Source: Nonomuraea angiospora
Lineage (GTDB): Bacteria > Actinomycetota > Actinomycetes > Streptosporangiales > Streptosporangiaceae
Direction of reading: 5' to 3'
Assembly (NCBI RefSeq): GCF_014873145.1
Contig: NZ_JADBEK010000001.1
Coordinates: 12,028,001 to 12,092,000 of the forward strand
DNA: 64,000 nt
The notes beneath the pieces are model-generated. The model was not told where the DNA came from. It did not search any database and saw nothing but the letters and a program-made list of their open reading frames with translations. Below, one piece after another: positions 44,425 through 53,469 of this stretch; the stretch's first letter is position 1; every line of letters starts with the position of its first letter. The position numbers and the translations under genes were made by a program.

Positions 44425-45062
44425 CCGGCGGGCGGCGTGATCGTGACCGGCGCGTCGTAGTCGCTGAACGACACCGTCACCGTGCCGTCCTGCAGCGGCA
44501 GGCTGGCCTTGGTCAGGCGGCTGGTGGCCTTGTCGATCCAGACCTTGCCGTTCACGCCCTGCGTGAAGCCGGGGATGATCTGGCCGATGGCCTGCCCGGG
44601 GAACGTGGTGGCCACCCGGTAGGCGTCGCCCTCCAGCGCCTCCACCTGGGGATCGGTGGCCGAGGTGAGCAGCTGCGCGATGCCCTTGGTGGGGTTGAGG
44701 ATCACCGAGGGGTCGTAGAACTGCGCGAGCTGCTGCCGGGTCATCTTCTGGAAGCCGCCCGTGGGCCCCTTGAAGTGCACGGTGTCCCCGACCACGGCGA
44801 AGCTGATCTCCTGCAGGCCCAGGAGGTCGATCGTGATCGTGCCGTCGGCGTCGCCGGCGGCCGTGAGCCTGCCGTCCGCCTTCTTGACGGGCACCGTGGT
44901 CTTGCCCTCCGTCGCGATCGAGAAGCCGGCCGACTTGACGCCCTTCATGGCCTCGGCGGCCTTCTTCATCAGGTCGGGACCGGCAGGCAGCTCGCCGCCG
45001 CCGCCCGACGAACACGCCGACACCAGCGCGAGAACGGCGACGATCAGAAGCTTTCTGAGCAT
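44421..45062 (-). CDS. lprG: LppX/LprAFG family lipoprotein (LprG-like)
   Basis: A 213-residue envelope lipoprotein. The signal peptide [17 protein letters not shown] has its lipobox Cys near residue 17. The mature domain follows the LppX_LprAFG pattern: [39 protein letters not shown], and [19 protein letters not shown]. Family members bind a diacyl or triacyl lipid in a half-barrel pocket and hand it to the outer envelope. Its stop overlaps the start of the MFS gene by 4 bp, so lipid carrier and exporter are co-made. A MarR gene lies 59 bp upstream on the same strand. Confidence 0.9.
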   Translation of the reverse strand: MLRKLLIVAVLALVSACSSGGGGELPAGPDLMKKAAEAMKGVKSAGFSIATEGKTTVPVKKADGRLTAAGDADGTITIDLLGLQEISFAVVGDTVHFKGPTGGFQKMTRQQLAQFYDPSVILNPTKGIAQLLTSATDPQVEALEGDAYRVATTFPGQAIGQIIPGFTQGVNGKVWIDKATSRLTKASLPLQDGTVTVSFSDYDAPVTITPPAG

Positions 45063-45121
45063 GTGCGGATCGTATCCACCGCCTGGGAACGCCGTGCGGC
45101 GTCGCGGATATCGGTTGGGTG

Positions 45122-45580
45122 TCAGCGCAACTTCTTGAGGCGCTCGACGATCGGCCCGTAGGCCGCGTCGATCGCTTCGAGCTGGTCGTCGGTGAGCCGG
45201 TCGACGAAGTGCTCGCGCACGCTCGCCACGTGGTGCGGCGCCACCCGCTGGATCGTCTCCCAGCCCTCGTCGGTCAGCACCGCGAACGTGCCCCGCCGGT
45301 CGTCGCGGCAGTCCTCCCTGGTCACCAGGCCCTTGGCCTCCATGCGGGAGATCTGGTGCGACAGCCGGCTGCGTGACTGGATCGTCGCGTCGGCCAGGTC
45401 GCTCATCCGCATGCGCCGCCCCTCGCTCTCCGAGAGGTTGACCAGGATCTCGTAGTCGTTCAGCGAGAGCTGGTGCTCCTGCAGCTCCCGGTCGAGCCGG
45501 TGCATGAGGAGCTTGTGCAGCGCCAGATGCGTGCGCCAGGCACGCTGCTCGGCGGGAGAAAGCCAACGAGGCGCGCTCAT
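45122..45580 (-). CDS. MarR family transcriptional regulator
   Basis: A 152-residue winged-helix regulator. The dimer helix is [24 protein letters not shown]; the HTH and wing are [21 protein letters not shown] and then [29 protein letters not shown]. MarR proteins sense phenolic or oxidising molecules and often repress efflux pumps; here the lprG-MFS pair lies downstream on the same strand. It is divergent to the CDF transporter, whose start is 34 bp away, so the regulator may also affect metal efflux. The ATG at 45580 is the first good start. Confidence 0.93.
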   Translation of the reverse strand: MSAPRWLSPAEQRAWRTHLALHKLLMHRLDRELQEHQLSLNDYEILVNLSESEGRRMRMSDLADATIQSRSRLSHQISRMEAKGLVTREDCRDDRRGTFAVLTDEGWETIQRVAPHHVASVREHFVDRLTDDQLEAIDAAYGPIVERLKKLR

Positions 45581-45614
45581 GATCTCCAATCTAGCGCACG
45601 TAGAGTGAAGCGCT

Positions 45615-46544
45615 ATGGAGCAGCGGGATTCAGGGGAGAGCCTGGGCACCGTCCTGGTGGCGGGCGCGGCCAATCTGACCATCGCCGTGGCCAAGCTCGT
45701 CGCGGGTCTGTTCAGCGGCTCGGCGGCGATGTTGTCGGAGGCGGCCCACTCGGCCGCCGACACCGTGACCGAGCTGCTGTTGCTGGTGGCGGTGCGCCGC
45801 GCGGTCCGGCCGCCGGACCGGCGGCATCCGTTCGGCCACGGCAAGAGCGGGTTCTTCTGGGCCATGATGGCGGCGGTCGCGACGCTGGTGGGCGGGGCCG
45901 GGTTCTCGATCACGCACGGACTGCACGTGATCGAGAAGGGCGAGGAGCTGACGAACCTCACCCCGTCGTACATCGTGCTGGCCGTCGCGTTCGCCATGGA
46001 GGCCGTCTCGTTCTTCAAGGCCCTCTCCCAGCTGCGCGGCCAGGCCGCCAGGCACGACCTCGACCCGGTCCGGCTGGTGCGGATCACCTCCGACACCCCG
46101 TTGAAGGCCGTGCTGTTCGAGGACGCGGCCGCTCTCGTGGGCCTGGTCATCGCCGGCGCCGGGCTGGCCGCGTCGCAGCTGACGGGCTCGGCGCTGTGGG
46201 ACGGCCTGGCGTCGGTCGGGATCGGCCTGCTCCTGCTGGTGGTGGCGCTCATCCTGATGCGGTCGAACATCTCGCTGCTCATCGGCCAGGCGGCGCCCTC
46301 GCACGTGCAGGAGGGCATCAAGGCCGAGCTGGTGGCTCAGCCGGAGGTGGAGGAGGTGGTCGAGCTGCTCACCATGATGATCGGGCCCGGCTCCATCCTG
46401 GTGGCCGCCAAGATCGACTTCGTGGACGTGGCGAGCGCGGCGGGCGTGGAGATCGCCTGCGACGAGGTGGACCGGCGGCTGCGCGAGCGCTTCTCGGGGA
46501 TCAGCCTGGTCTTCCTCGACCCCACCCCGACCCGCCGTCGCTGA
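45615..46544 (+). CDS. Cation diffusion facilitator transporter
   Basis: A 309-residue CDF metal/proton antiporter with six membrane helices. Metal-site elements are HSAADTVTELLLL in helix 2 (HxxxD), the loop RRHPFGHGKSGFFWAMM, and a second HxxxD-like position replaced by FEDAAALVGLVIAG in helix 5. The cytosolic C-terminal ferredoxin-like domain ends in VFLDPTPTRRR. It likely exports Zn, Fe or Mn. The replacement of the usual His/Asp pair in helix 5 by Glu-Asp-Ala-Ala makes the metal uncertain. It lies divergent to the MarR gene. Confidence 0.9.
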   Translation: MEQRDSGESLGTVLVAGAANLTIAVAKLVAGLFSGSAAMLSEAAHSAADTVTELLLLVAVRRAVRPPDRRHPFGHGKSGFFWAMMAAVATLVGGAGFSITHGLHVIEKGEELTNLTPSYIVLAVAFAMEAVSFFKALSQLRGQAARHDLDPVRLVRITSDTPLKAVLFEDAAALVGLVIAGAGLAASQLTGSALWDGLASVGIGLLLLVVALILMRSNISLLIGQAAPSHVQEGIKAELVAQPEVEEVVELLTMMIGPGSILVAAKIDFVDVASAAGVEIACDEVDRRLRERFSGISLVFLDPTPTRRR

Positions 46545-46561
46545 CGGGGGCAGGGGGCAGG

Positions 46562-46741
46562 TCAGCTGTAGTAGTGCATGGCAACGGCGACGCCGATCAC
46601 GTGCATCAGCACCACGATGACGATGAAGGAGATGAACACGAACTTGGCCGGCCCGTGCTCGAACGTCTTCCCCTCTTCGAGGGGCCGCCGCTGGGCCATG
46701 CGGTCGGCGATCCGCTCTTCAAGGGATTTCCGGTAGAACAT
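46562..46741 (-). CDS. Small single-pass membrane protein
   Basis: A 59-residue protein. A basic cytosolic N terminus (FYRKSLEERIADRMAQRRPL) is followed by one membrane helix (KFVFISFIVIVVLMHVIGVAVAM) and a short tail HYYS. I recognise no family. The ATG at 46741 lies 10 bp beyond the end of the phosphopantetheinyl transferase gene on the same strand, so it may be the last gene of that transcript. The coding assignment is based on amino-acid composition and position. Confidence 0.55.
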   Translation of the reverse strand: MFYRKSLEERIADRMAQRRPLEEGKTFEHGPAKFVFISFIVIVVLMHVIGVAVAMHYYS

Positions 46742-46751
46742 GTGTACAAGT

Positions 46752-47339
46752 CTATCCGGGGATGGGCACCCTCCTCGCGGGGGCGTCCGTGATGATGGCC
46801 ACTCTGATGTCCGGCCCCACGCTCCATTCGAGCAGGTGGCGGTCGCCCAGGTCGTCGCCGCCCGCGCGGAGCTTGTCGAGCGTCAGCTCGCCGCGCTTGA
46901 TCAGCGCCTCCTTGCGCGTCCAGTGCCGGATCAGCTCGTCGTTGCCGGTGACCATCGCCCGCTCGCGCGGGGTGAGCACCCGGTCGGCGAGCAGCGGGTC
47001 CAGCGGCCCCGGCGGCACGTGCTCCGCGTCCACGCCGACCTTGCCGGGACCGGCCGCCGCGCACACGTAGCCGCGCGTGTGGCTGAAGCTGACGCCCAGC
47101 TCGGGCGCCTCCTCGATGTACGGCTTCCCGTGCCCGGGGCCGTGCAGGTCGCAGCGCTGCCGCAGGGTCAGCTCCTGCGGCCCGACGTCGAGCACGGCGG
47201 CGGCGCAGAGCCGTACGAGCAGGTGGGCGGCGACGAAACTGGCCCGATCCGCCTCGAACCTGAACCGCCCGGCCCGCTCGATCTCCACCTCGGTGAGCCA
47301 GTCTTCCGGGGCGCGCACCTCGTCGGGGCGGCCACCCAT
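46752..47339 (-). CDS. 4'-phosphopantetheinyl transferase (Sfp type)
   Basis: A 195-residue transferase that moves phosphopantetheine from CoA to an acyl- or peptidyl-carrier protein. The magnesium motif is VGVDAEHV and the second motif WTRKEALIKRGELTLDKL; an upstream segment LGVSFSHTRGYVCAAA matches the substrate-binding strand. It is a little shorter than Sfp (about 225). It has no NRPS or PKS nearby; its targets must lie elsewhere. It is downstream of the Mce operon on the same strand with 17 bp from the Mce-associated gene. Confidence 0.9.
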   Translation of the reverse strand: MGGRPDEVRAPEDWLTEVEIERAGRFRFEADRASFVAAHLLVRLCAAAVLDVGPQELTLRQRCDLHGPGHGKPYIEEAPELGVSFSHTRGYVCAAAGPGKVGVDAEHVPPGPLDPLLADRVLTPRERAMVTGNDELIRHWTRKEALIKRGELTLDKLRAGGDDLGDRHLLEWSVGPDIRVAIITDAPARRVPIPG

Positions 47340-47356
47340 CGCTAAGGAACCGATGG

Positions 47357-48040
47357 TCAGTCCTTCTTCTTGTCGCCGGTGAGGTTGTACTGGTCCTCCG
47401 AGGCCGCGCCGAGAACGGTCACGTCATGGATCTTCCAGGTCCCCTTCTCCTTCACAAGGCTGATCTTAAGGTGCGAGTCCTTGACGGAGCGGATCGCTTC
47501 GGAGGTGTTCACCTGCTGGTCGACCACGACGATGGCGTGCGCGGTGGCCTCGTCCACGTCGGCCAGGTAGACCTCGCGCACCGTGGCCTGCGAGGTGGCC
47601 TTGAGCTTGACGATGACCTGCGCCATCGCCCCGCCGAACGCCGCGTCGTAGGTGGCCAGGAAGTCGCCCGTGGCCTGGGCGGCGAGGGTGGAGCGGGTGC
47701 TCTGGAGGTTCTGGTAGTCGTAGCTGAGCAGCGCCTTGCTGAACGCGCTCGCCGCCCCCGACACCTCCAGCCGCAGCGCGCGCTCGGACTCGAGCCTGGC
47801 CCGCGCGTCCCCGGCCTGCGAGGCGGAGATCCACTGCAGCACTGCGGTGGCGGCGAGCGCGGCCACCAGCATCGCCGCCAGCGTCCCGAGCACCCGGGCC
47901 CGCGTGACGCGCCCGCCGCCCTTGCCGCCGCCCGCCTCCTCGGAGGATGCCTCCGTGGAGGGGGCCTCCTCGGAAGAGGTCTCCTCGGAGGGGACCTCAT
48001 CGGTGCGGGCGTCCTCGGCGAGGTCCTGCTTGGTGGTCAT
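47357..48040 (-). CDS. Mce-associated membrane protein
   Basis: A 227-residue protein usual at the end of actinobacterial mce operons. A 50-residue acidic cytosolic tail with imperfect SSEEAPSTEASSEEA repeats is followed by one helix (VLGTLAAMLVAALAATAVL) and an extracytoplasmic domain of NTF2/VirB8-like fold (SKALLSYDYQNLQSTRSTL, ATAHAIVVVDQQVNTSEAI, KGTWKIHDVTVLG). Such Mas proteins are thought to stabilise the Mce complex. The start overlaps the mceF stop by 4 bp. Confidence 0.88.
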   Translation of the reverse strand: MTTKQDLAEDARTDEVPSEETSSEEAPSTEASSEEAGGGKGGGRVTRARVLGTLAAMLVAALAATAVLQWISASQAGDARARLESERALRLEVSGAASAFSKALLSYDYQNLQSTRSTLAAQATGDFLATYDAAFGGAMAQVIVKLKATSQATVREVYLADVDEATAHAIVVVDQQVNTSEAIRSVKDSHLKISLVKEKGTWKIHDVTVLGAASEDQYNLTGDKKKD

Positions 48041-49383
48041 TTCGACTCCTCACGGCGGCGGGCGGCCCGGCCCGTCGCGATCCAGCCCACGATGCCACCG
48101 CCGGCCACCACGGCGAGGAATATCCCGGCAATCAGCGGGGTGGCGTTCGGCGGGGTGCGGGACGCGGGCCCGGCCTCCGCCGCGCCGGTGGGCGACGGGG
48201 TGGCCTCGGGGCTCCGCTTCGGGTTTTCGGTCTTCCTCGCCACCGGCCGCGCGGACTCGGCGGGCGAGGTGGTGTCCTGATGAGGGTCCGTACGGCGATC
48301 CGCAGGGGAGTCGTCGGAGTCCCCCGGGTCGTCAGTGGCGGGGGAGGGGCAGGAGCGCAGGGCGGGCACCGTCGGAGGCCGGACCGCCCCGGCGTACTCC
48401 TCGGCGGGGGTCGGCCCGCCCGGCACGCTGAAGATGAACGCCGCCCTCCCGTAGACGGTGTCGCCGTGCCGGTCACTGATGTCGTCCGCCAGGCTGAGCG
48501 CGGTCGGGACGATGCTGAGCAGGTGGTGCACGTTCCGCTCGGTCTCCGGCGAGAACGCCGGCCGGTGCGGCTGCCCCAGCGCCGTCAGCAGGCACGAGAA
48601 CCCCGGCCTGGACTTCCTGACGGCCGCGTCCAGCCGGGCGAACACCCCCGGCCCACGGTCGAGGAAGGCGTTCAGGTCGGCGCGGGAGGCGCGCAGCGTG
48701 CCCGTCACCGTGCTCAGGTCCGCGATCCCGGAGGCCAGCTCGCCCCGCTTGCCGGCCAGCGTGTGGGTGAGCCGGGTGAGCTGCACCGACAGGTCGTCGA
48801 GGACGGCGGCGTTGTCGGCCAGCGTGCCGGTCAGGGAGTGGGCGTCGTCGATGATGTTCCTGATCGCCGGGGCCCGCCCGTCCAGCGCGACGGCCAGCTC
48901 ATGGGTGATCGTCTTCGCGTCACGGGGCGGCACCGCGTTCAGCAGCTTGCCCACGCCCTCGAACAGCTTCTTGTAGTCGAGCGGCACCGACGTCTTGGCC
49001 AGCGGGATCGTGTCCCCGGCCGCGAGCGTGGGGCCCGTCACGCCGGTGGCGGGCGGCGAGAGCTCCACGTACGGCTCCCCGATGGCCGACTTGCGCCGCA
49101 CCTCGGCCGTGGCGCTCCTGGGCAGCCGGATCCCCCTGTCGATGTCGAGACCCACCACGATCTTGCCCGGCGCCAGCCGCACGTCGCCGATCTTGCCGAC
49201 CCGCACCCCCAGGTACGCCACGTCGAACCCCCGCATGAGCCCCGGCGACGACACGAACTCGGCCGAGACCCGGTAGGGCCGCTCGATGGCGTCGAGCCGG
49301 ATGATCGTGCTGAACGCCCAGACGGTCATGACCACGCCCAGGACGGCGAAGACGCCCAGGTTCAGATAGATCCGGTTGTTCAT
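48037..49383 (-). CDS. mceF: MCE family protein, MceF position
   Basis: A 448-residue substrate-binding subunit of the Mce lipid importer. One N-terminal membrane helix (YLNLGVFAVLGVVMTVWAF), then the MCE/MlaD domain (PYRVSAEFVSSPGLMRGFDVAYLG and VRVGKIGDV), then a helical needle region (about 150-300). The last 130 residues are Pro/Ser/Thr-rich, followed by a second membrane helix GIFLAVVAGGGIVGWIATG and a basic end (RRREESK). The extra C-terminal anchor is not typical. All joins in this operon are overlapping: it overlaps mceE by 4 bp. Confidence 0.92.
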   Translation of the reverse strand: MNNRIYLNLGVFAVLGVVMTVWAFSTIIRLDAIERPYRVSAEFVSSPGLMRGFDVAYLGVRVGKIGDVRLAPGKIVVGLDIDRGIRLPRSATAEVRRKSAIGEPYVELSPPATGVTGPTLAAGDTIPLAKTSVPLDYKKLFEGVGKLLNAVPPRDAKTITHELAVALDGRAPAIRNIIDDAHSLTGTLADNAAVLDDLSVQLTRLTHTLAGKRGELASGIADLSTVTGTLRASRADLNAFLDRGPGVFARLDAAVRKSRPGFSCLLTALGQPHRPAFSPETERNVHHLLSIVPTALSLADDISDRHGDTVYGRAAFIFSVPGGPTPAEEYAGAVRPPTVPALRSCPSPATDDPGDSDDSPADRRTDPHQDTTSPAESARPVARKTENPKRSPEATPSPTGAAEAGPASRTPPNATPLIAGIFLAVVAGGGIVGWIATGRAARRREESK

Positions 49384-50384
49384 CGCGGCGGCTCCAGGAG
49401 CAGGCGGAAGTCCTCGATCCGGTTGGGCAGCGGCCCCTGCGACGACTGCCTGGGCAGCAGGACGCCCTTCAGCCACAGGTAGATCAGCACCTGCCCGTTG
49501 ACCGTGATCGGCGGCGCGTCGATGAACTTCTGCAGCCGCGCCACCAGCGTCTTCAGGTCCTCCTTGCCGCGCTGCATCGCCGACGAGATGGCCTCCAGCT
49601 CCAGCAGCAGCGTCCGCAGCCGGGCGGCGTGGCGCGGGTAGACGGTGAGGTTGGCCTCCTTGGCCAGCCGGGTCAGCGCGATGATCGCCTTCTTGACGTG
49701 CTTGCGCCCGTGCGCGATCCGCGCGGTGGCCGCGGCCAGCGTGCCCGGCAGCCGGTCCAGCTCGCCGCTGCCCTTGGCGAGGTCGTCGCCCAGCCTGGCC
49801 AGCGCGTCGATGCTGGTGCCCAGGTCCCGGCGGGCCGCGGCGTAGGCGTCGGTGACCTCGGCCGTCTGCTCGATCAGCTTGTTGACGTCGTCGCCCTTGC
49901 CGGCGAAGGCGGTGGAGGCCGCGTCGAGGATGGCGTTCACGTCCTGCGCGCCGAGCGCCTCGATGAGCGGCCCGGCCTTCGCGGTGACCTGCTCGATGTC
50001 CGGCTCGACCGACGTCTCGGCGATGGTGGCGCCGTCGCGCAGGTACGGCCCCGTGGCCAGGTCCCTGCCCGCGGGCGGCGTGAGCAGGACGTAGTTCTCG
50101 CCCAGCACCGACGTCTTGGCCACGGTGGCCGTGCTGCCCTCGGGCACCCGGTACTTGGACACGATCGACATCGTCACCTTGGCCCGGTAGCCCTCCAGCC
50201 GGATGCCGGTGACCGTGCCCACCCGTACGTCGGAGATCTGCACGCTGTGCCCGGCCACCAGGCTCTGCACGTCGTCGAAGACCGCGTTCAGGGTCAGGTC
50301 GCCGGTGGTCGCCCCGAGCGTCTGGAGCGAGCACGACGCCGTGACGGCGAGCGCGAGGATCGCGGCCGGCAGGCGGGCCCTCAT
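49380..50384 (-). CDS. mceE: MCE family lipoprotein, MceE position
   Basis: A 334-residue lipoprotein. Signal peptide ARLPAAILALAVTASCS with lipobox Cys near residue 18. MCE domain: LTLNAVFDDVQSLVAGHSV, then ISDVRVGTVTGIRLEGYRAKV, and GENYVLLTPP. A long coiled-coil region forms the presumed hydrophobic tunnel with MceA-F. MceE is the classic lipoprotein of mce operons (LprK-like). It overlaps mceD and mceF by 4 bp each. Confidence 0.93.
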   Translation of the reverse strand: MRARLPAAILALAVTASCSLQTLGATTGDLTLNAVFDDVQSLVAGHSVQISDVRVGTVTGIRLEGYRAKVTMSIVSKYRVPEGSTATVAKTSVLGENYVLLTPPAGRDLATGPYLRDGATIAETSVEPDIEQVTAKAGPLIEALGAQDVNAILDAASTAFAGKGDDVNKLIEQTAEVTDAYAAARRDLGTSIDALARLGDDLAKGSGELDRLPGTLAAATARIAHGRKHVKKAIIALTRLAKEANLTVYPRHAARLRTLLLELEAISSAMQRGKEDLKTLVARLQKFIDAPPITVNGQVLIYLWLKGVLLPRQSSQGPLPNRIEDFRLLLEPPR

Positions 50385-51412
50385 CGCCGCCTCCCCTGCT
50401 GCTCGTAGGGGCAGTTGCTCAGCCCGGCGGGCAGGCACGGCACCCGCCCCAGGTTCAGCGACTGGAACAGCGGCGTCAGCCACGCCCTGGTCATCGCGTT
50501 GAGCACGACGCGGATCTTCAGCACGTGCTGCTTCCTGTCCCACGAGTCGATCACCACGTCGGCGAAGTCGGCCGCGCCCTTGACCGCCTGTGCCACGGAC
50601 GCGCTGTTGGCCCGCATGGTCAGCACCAGCTCCGCCAGCGTCCCGGCGGCCTGGGGGAGCCGCTCGGAGTACTGCTCGATGATCACGTCGCCGCGCCGGA
50701 CGAAGTCCGAGATGCCGGTGATGAAGTCGCGCAGCCGCCGCCGCTCCTCCGCCAGGATCGAACTGGCCTCCGCGAACGCGTCGATCGCGCCCGTCACCTG
50801 GCTCTCGCGCCGGTTGAGGCCGGTGGCCAGCCGGTTCAGCCCCTTGGCGAGCTCGACGAGCTGCTGGTCCTGCTTGGCCAGGGTGCCGGTGAGCCGGGAG
50901 GTGTCGTCGATGGCGTTGTTGATGGTCTTACCGCGCCCCCTGACCCCGTCGGCCAGGTCGCTCGCCACGGAGCCGAGCTTCCTGTCGTCGAGCGCGTCGG
51001 TGAGCTTGGTGAACGCGTCGAGCGCGTCGTCGATCTCCACCGGCAGGTCGGTGCGCTCCAGGGGGATGACCGTGCCCGGCGTGACCTTCCGGTCGCCGGG
51101 CTTCCACGGGGGATAGAGGACGACGTTCCGCTCGCCGAGCGTGTTCTGCGGCGCGACCACGGCCTTCACCCCGGCCGGGAGCGGCACCTGCCGGTCCACC
51201 AGCAGGTCGACTCTCACCTTGTCCCCATCGATCCGGATCTTCTCGACATATCCGGCGTCCAGCCCCATCACCTTGACGCGCGCCTGCTCGTACAGGGAGG
51301 GCGCCTTGCGGAAGATCGCCACCAGCCGGTACGGCTCCGGCCCCAGCACGGTGCACCCCGACGTCAGGAACACCCCGGCCACGGCCAGCAGGATCGCCAC
51401 GGGTCGTCTCAT
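50381..51412 (-). CDS. mceD: MCE family lipoprotein, MceD position
   Basis: A 343-residue protein. The signal peptide RRPVAILLAVAGVFLTSGC has a clear lipobox (LTSGC), so this is a second lipoprotein besides MceE; in mycobacterial operons MceD usually has a plain membrane anchor. MCE domain: YRLVAIFRKAPSLYEQARV, VKVMGLDAGYVEKI and LGERNVVLYPPW. The coiled coil contains LAKQDQQLVELAKGLNRLATGL. It ends in a Cys-containing tail (VPCLPAGLSNCPYEQQ). Overlaps at both ends are 4 bp. Confidence 0.93.
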   Translation of the reverse strand: MRRPVAILLAVAGVFLTSGCTVLGPEPYRLVAIFRKAPSLYEQARVKVMGLDAGYVEKIRIDGDKVRVDLLVDRQVPLPAGVKAVVAPQNTLGERNVVLYPPWKPGDRKVTPGTVIPLERTDLPVEIDDALDAFTKLTDALDDRKLGSVASDLADGVRGRGKTINNAIDDTSRLTGTLAKQDQQLVELAKGLNRLATGLNRRESQVTGAIDAFAEASSILAEERRRLRDFITGISDFVRRGDVIIEQYSERLPQAAGTLAELVLTMRANSASVAQAVKGAADFADVVIDSWDRKQHVLKIRVVLNAMTRAWLTPLFQSLNLGRVPCLPAGLSNCPYEQQGRRR

Positions 51413-52434
51413 CTGGCGCTCTTCCTGTCATTGCGGATGGCGGCCAGCACCTCGGGGTTGATGGGGCCGAGGCCCGTGGCTATGGCCTCGAGCCACGGGC
51501 CTTGACCGCCCATCGTGGACAGGCCGGAGAACGTCGGGCCCGCCCATGCCAGGAGCGAATTGAACTGCTTGTTGCTGCCGCTGAGCCGCGTCGTGATGGC
51601 CGCGTTGTCGTCCAGCACCCGGACGAGGGTCTTCTCGTGCTCGTTGATCAGCTTGGTCGTGCTGCGCACCAGGTCGCTGCCGTCGCCCAGCAGCGTGCGC
51701 AGCTCCGCGCGCCGCCTGCGCAGCTCGGCCAGCATGACGCCGATGGCGTCGATGAGCCGCGCGAGCTGCCTGTCCTTCTTCTCCAGGACGTTCATGATCC
51801 GGGTGCCGTTGTCGATGAGCCGCTGGAGCTGCGGCTCGCTCTTGCTGATCGTGTCCGACAGGTCGCCGATGTTGCGCAGCAGCCGGGTGATGCGGCCGCG
51901 CTTGCCGAGGTCGACCTTGTCCAGCTCGGTGAGCAGGTCGTCCACGGCGTCGGTGTCCAGGCGCTCGACCAGCCGGGTCGCGTCCTTGATGGCGTCGTTG
52001 ATCAGGGTGGGCACGCCGGTCCGCGTCACGGGGATGCGCCGCTGCCCCTCGGGGAGCTGGTCCAGGTACGGGGCCGCGACGGGGCCGGTGAGCTTGACGT
52101 ACCGGCCGCCGAGCAGGTTCGACAGGGCGATGTCGGCCCGGGTGCCGCGGCCGAGCCGCACGCCGTCGTCCACCTTCCAGGTGACCACCACGTTGCCCTG
52201 CGCGTAGTCGGCGCGGACCTCGGTGACCTTGCCGACGCGCACCCCGGCGACCCTGACGTCGTTGCCGGTGCGCAGCCCGCCGGAGTCCACGAACACGCCG
52301 GACATGGAGTAGCCGCCCTCCAGCAGCCCCAGGTTGCCGACCAGGAACGTGCCGGCGAGGATCGCGGCGAGCGTGGCCAGCGACACGAGGCCGACGACGA
52401 TCCGGTTGCGGTCACGGAAGGACTTGAGCGCCAT
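51409..52434 (-). CDS. mceC: MCE family protein, MceC position
   Basis: A 341-residue subunit. N-terminal membrane helix (VVGLVSLATLAAILAGTFLVG), MCE domain (YSMSGVFVDSGGLRTGNDV, RVAGVRVGKVTEVRADY) and helical region (IGDLSDTISKSEPQLQRLID, then AELRRRRAELRTLLGD). The protein would line the periplasmic channel that shuttles lipids. The ATG at 52434 overlaps the mceB stop by one base (TGATG). Confidence 0.93.
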   Translation of the reverse strand: MALKSFRDRNRIVVGLVSLATLAAILAGTFLVGNLGLLEGGYSMSGVFVDSGGLRTGNDVRVAGVRVGKVTEVRADYAQGNVVVTWKVDDGVRLGRGTRADIALSNLLGGRYVKLTGPVAAPYLDQLPEGQRRIPVTRTGVPTLINDAIKDATRLVERLDTDAVDDLLTELDKVDLGKRGRITRLLRNIGDLSDTISKSEPQLQRLIDNGTRIMNVLEKKDRQLARLIDAIGVMLAELRRRRAELRTLLGDGSDLVRSTTKLINEHEKTLVRVLDDNAAITTRLSGSNKQFNSLLAWAGPTFSGLSTMGGQGPWLEAIATGLGPINPEVLAAIRNDRKSAR

Positions 52435-53468
52435 CACCGGCCCACCAGGAGCTTGCGCAGGTCCTTCGTGCTCTGGACCCGGGTGTTGCGCAGCGGCGGC
52501 GGCGCCTGCATCCCGTACGGGCAGGGCGCGGCGCTCAGCGCCACGCACGGGACCGCGGTGATGAAGTAGTGGCCGCGGTCCACGGTCTGGTACGCGCGGG
52601 CGAACAGCGGCTGGAACGTGCTGACCGTCCTGTCGATCTCGTTCACGTGCCGCCTGATGCCGCCGGTCAGCCCCGACAGGTTGTCGACCAGCCGGCCGAG
52701 CTCGTCGGCGTTCCTGCCCAGCACCTCGTTGGAGGTGTGCACGGTCGTCGACAGCTCCACCAGCGACTCGTCGATCAGCTCGCGGTTGTCGGCGAACGCC
52801 TCCGACAGCGTGACGAGGTTGTCGACGAGCTGCTCGATCTGCTTGTCACGCCGGGCGACCACGCCGGTGACGGTGGCGTAGTCCTTCAGTAACTGCTCGA
52901 TGGTCTTCCTGCGCTCGGTGACCGTGGTGGTGATGGCGTTGACGTTGTCGAGCAGCCTCGGGATGTTCCGCTCGTTGCCCTTGAGCGATCTGGCGGCGGC
53001 GGTGAGGAGCTGGTTGATCTGGTCGGGGTCGAGGCTGCGGGTGAGCGGGCCGAGGTCGCTGACGAGCTGGCCGATGTCCACGACGGAGGAGGTACGGGTG
53101 ATGCGCGCTCCCGGCGTCAGCTTCCCGGCCGCGGTGCCGGGCAGCAGGTAGACCACGCGCTGGCCGACGGCGTTGCGCCAGCGGATGGCGGCCTCGGTGT
53201 CGGCGGGCACGGTGATCCCCTGCTGCACCTCCATGGTCACCTCGGCCCGCCCGTCCACCACCTTGATCGTGTCCACCTGGCCCACGGGCGCTCCGGCGAT
53301 CTTCACCTCGTCGCCCTCGTTCAGCCCCGACACGTCGTCGAACACGGCGACCAGCGGGTAGCCGGCGCCCGTGCTCACCCGGGCGATCTGCACGCCGATC
53401 ACCGCGATCAGCGTCACGCACACGCCGACGAAGACCGCGAACCGCGCGAACGTCCAGGCCCGGCGCAT
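52434..53468 (-). CDS. mceB: MCE family protein, MceB position
   Basis: A 344-residue subunit. One N-terminal helix (FAVFVGVCVTLIAVIGVQI), MCE domain (YPLVAVFDDVSGLNEGDEV, KIAGAPVGQVDTIKV, VGQRVVYLLPGTAAG), and a long coiled-coil stretch (RRKTIEQLLKDYATVTGVVA, RRDKQIEQLVDNLVTLSEAF). The C terminus has two Cys in VPCVALSAAPCPYG, a pattern shared with MceD. It is 1 bp from the mceA stop. Confidence 0.93.
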   Translation of the reverse strand: MRRAWTFARFAVFVGVCVTLIAVIGVQIARVSTGAGYPLVAVFDDVSGLNEGDEVKIAGAPVGQVDTIKVVDGRAEVTMEVQQGITVPADTEAAIRWRNAVGQRVVYLLPGTAAGKLTPGARITRTSSVVDIGQLVSDLGPLTRSLDPDQINQLLTAAARSLKGNERNIPRLLDNVNAITTTVTERRKTIEQLLKDYATVTGVVARRDKQIEQLVDNLVTLSEAFADNRELIDESLVELSTTVHTSNEVLGRNADELGRLVDNLSGLTGGIRRHVNEIDRTVSTFQPLFARAYQTVDRGHYFITAVPCVALSAAPCPYGMQAPPPLRNTRVQSTKDLRKLLVGR

Positions 53469-53469
53469 G

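Noticed and set aside
45590..45615. AGCGC/GCGCT short dyad in the MarR/CDF promoter
   Set aside because: Five-base GC-rich arms are expected by chance in this composition.
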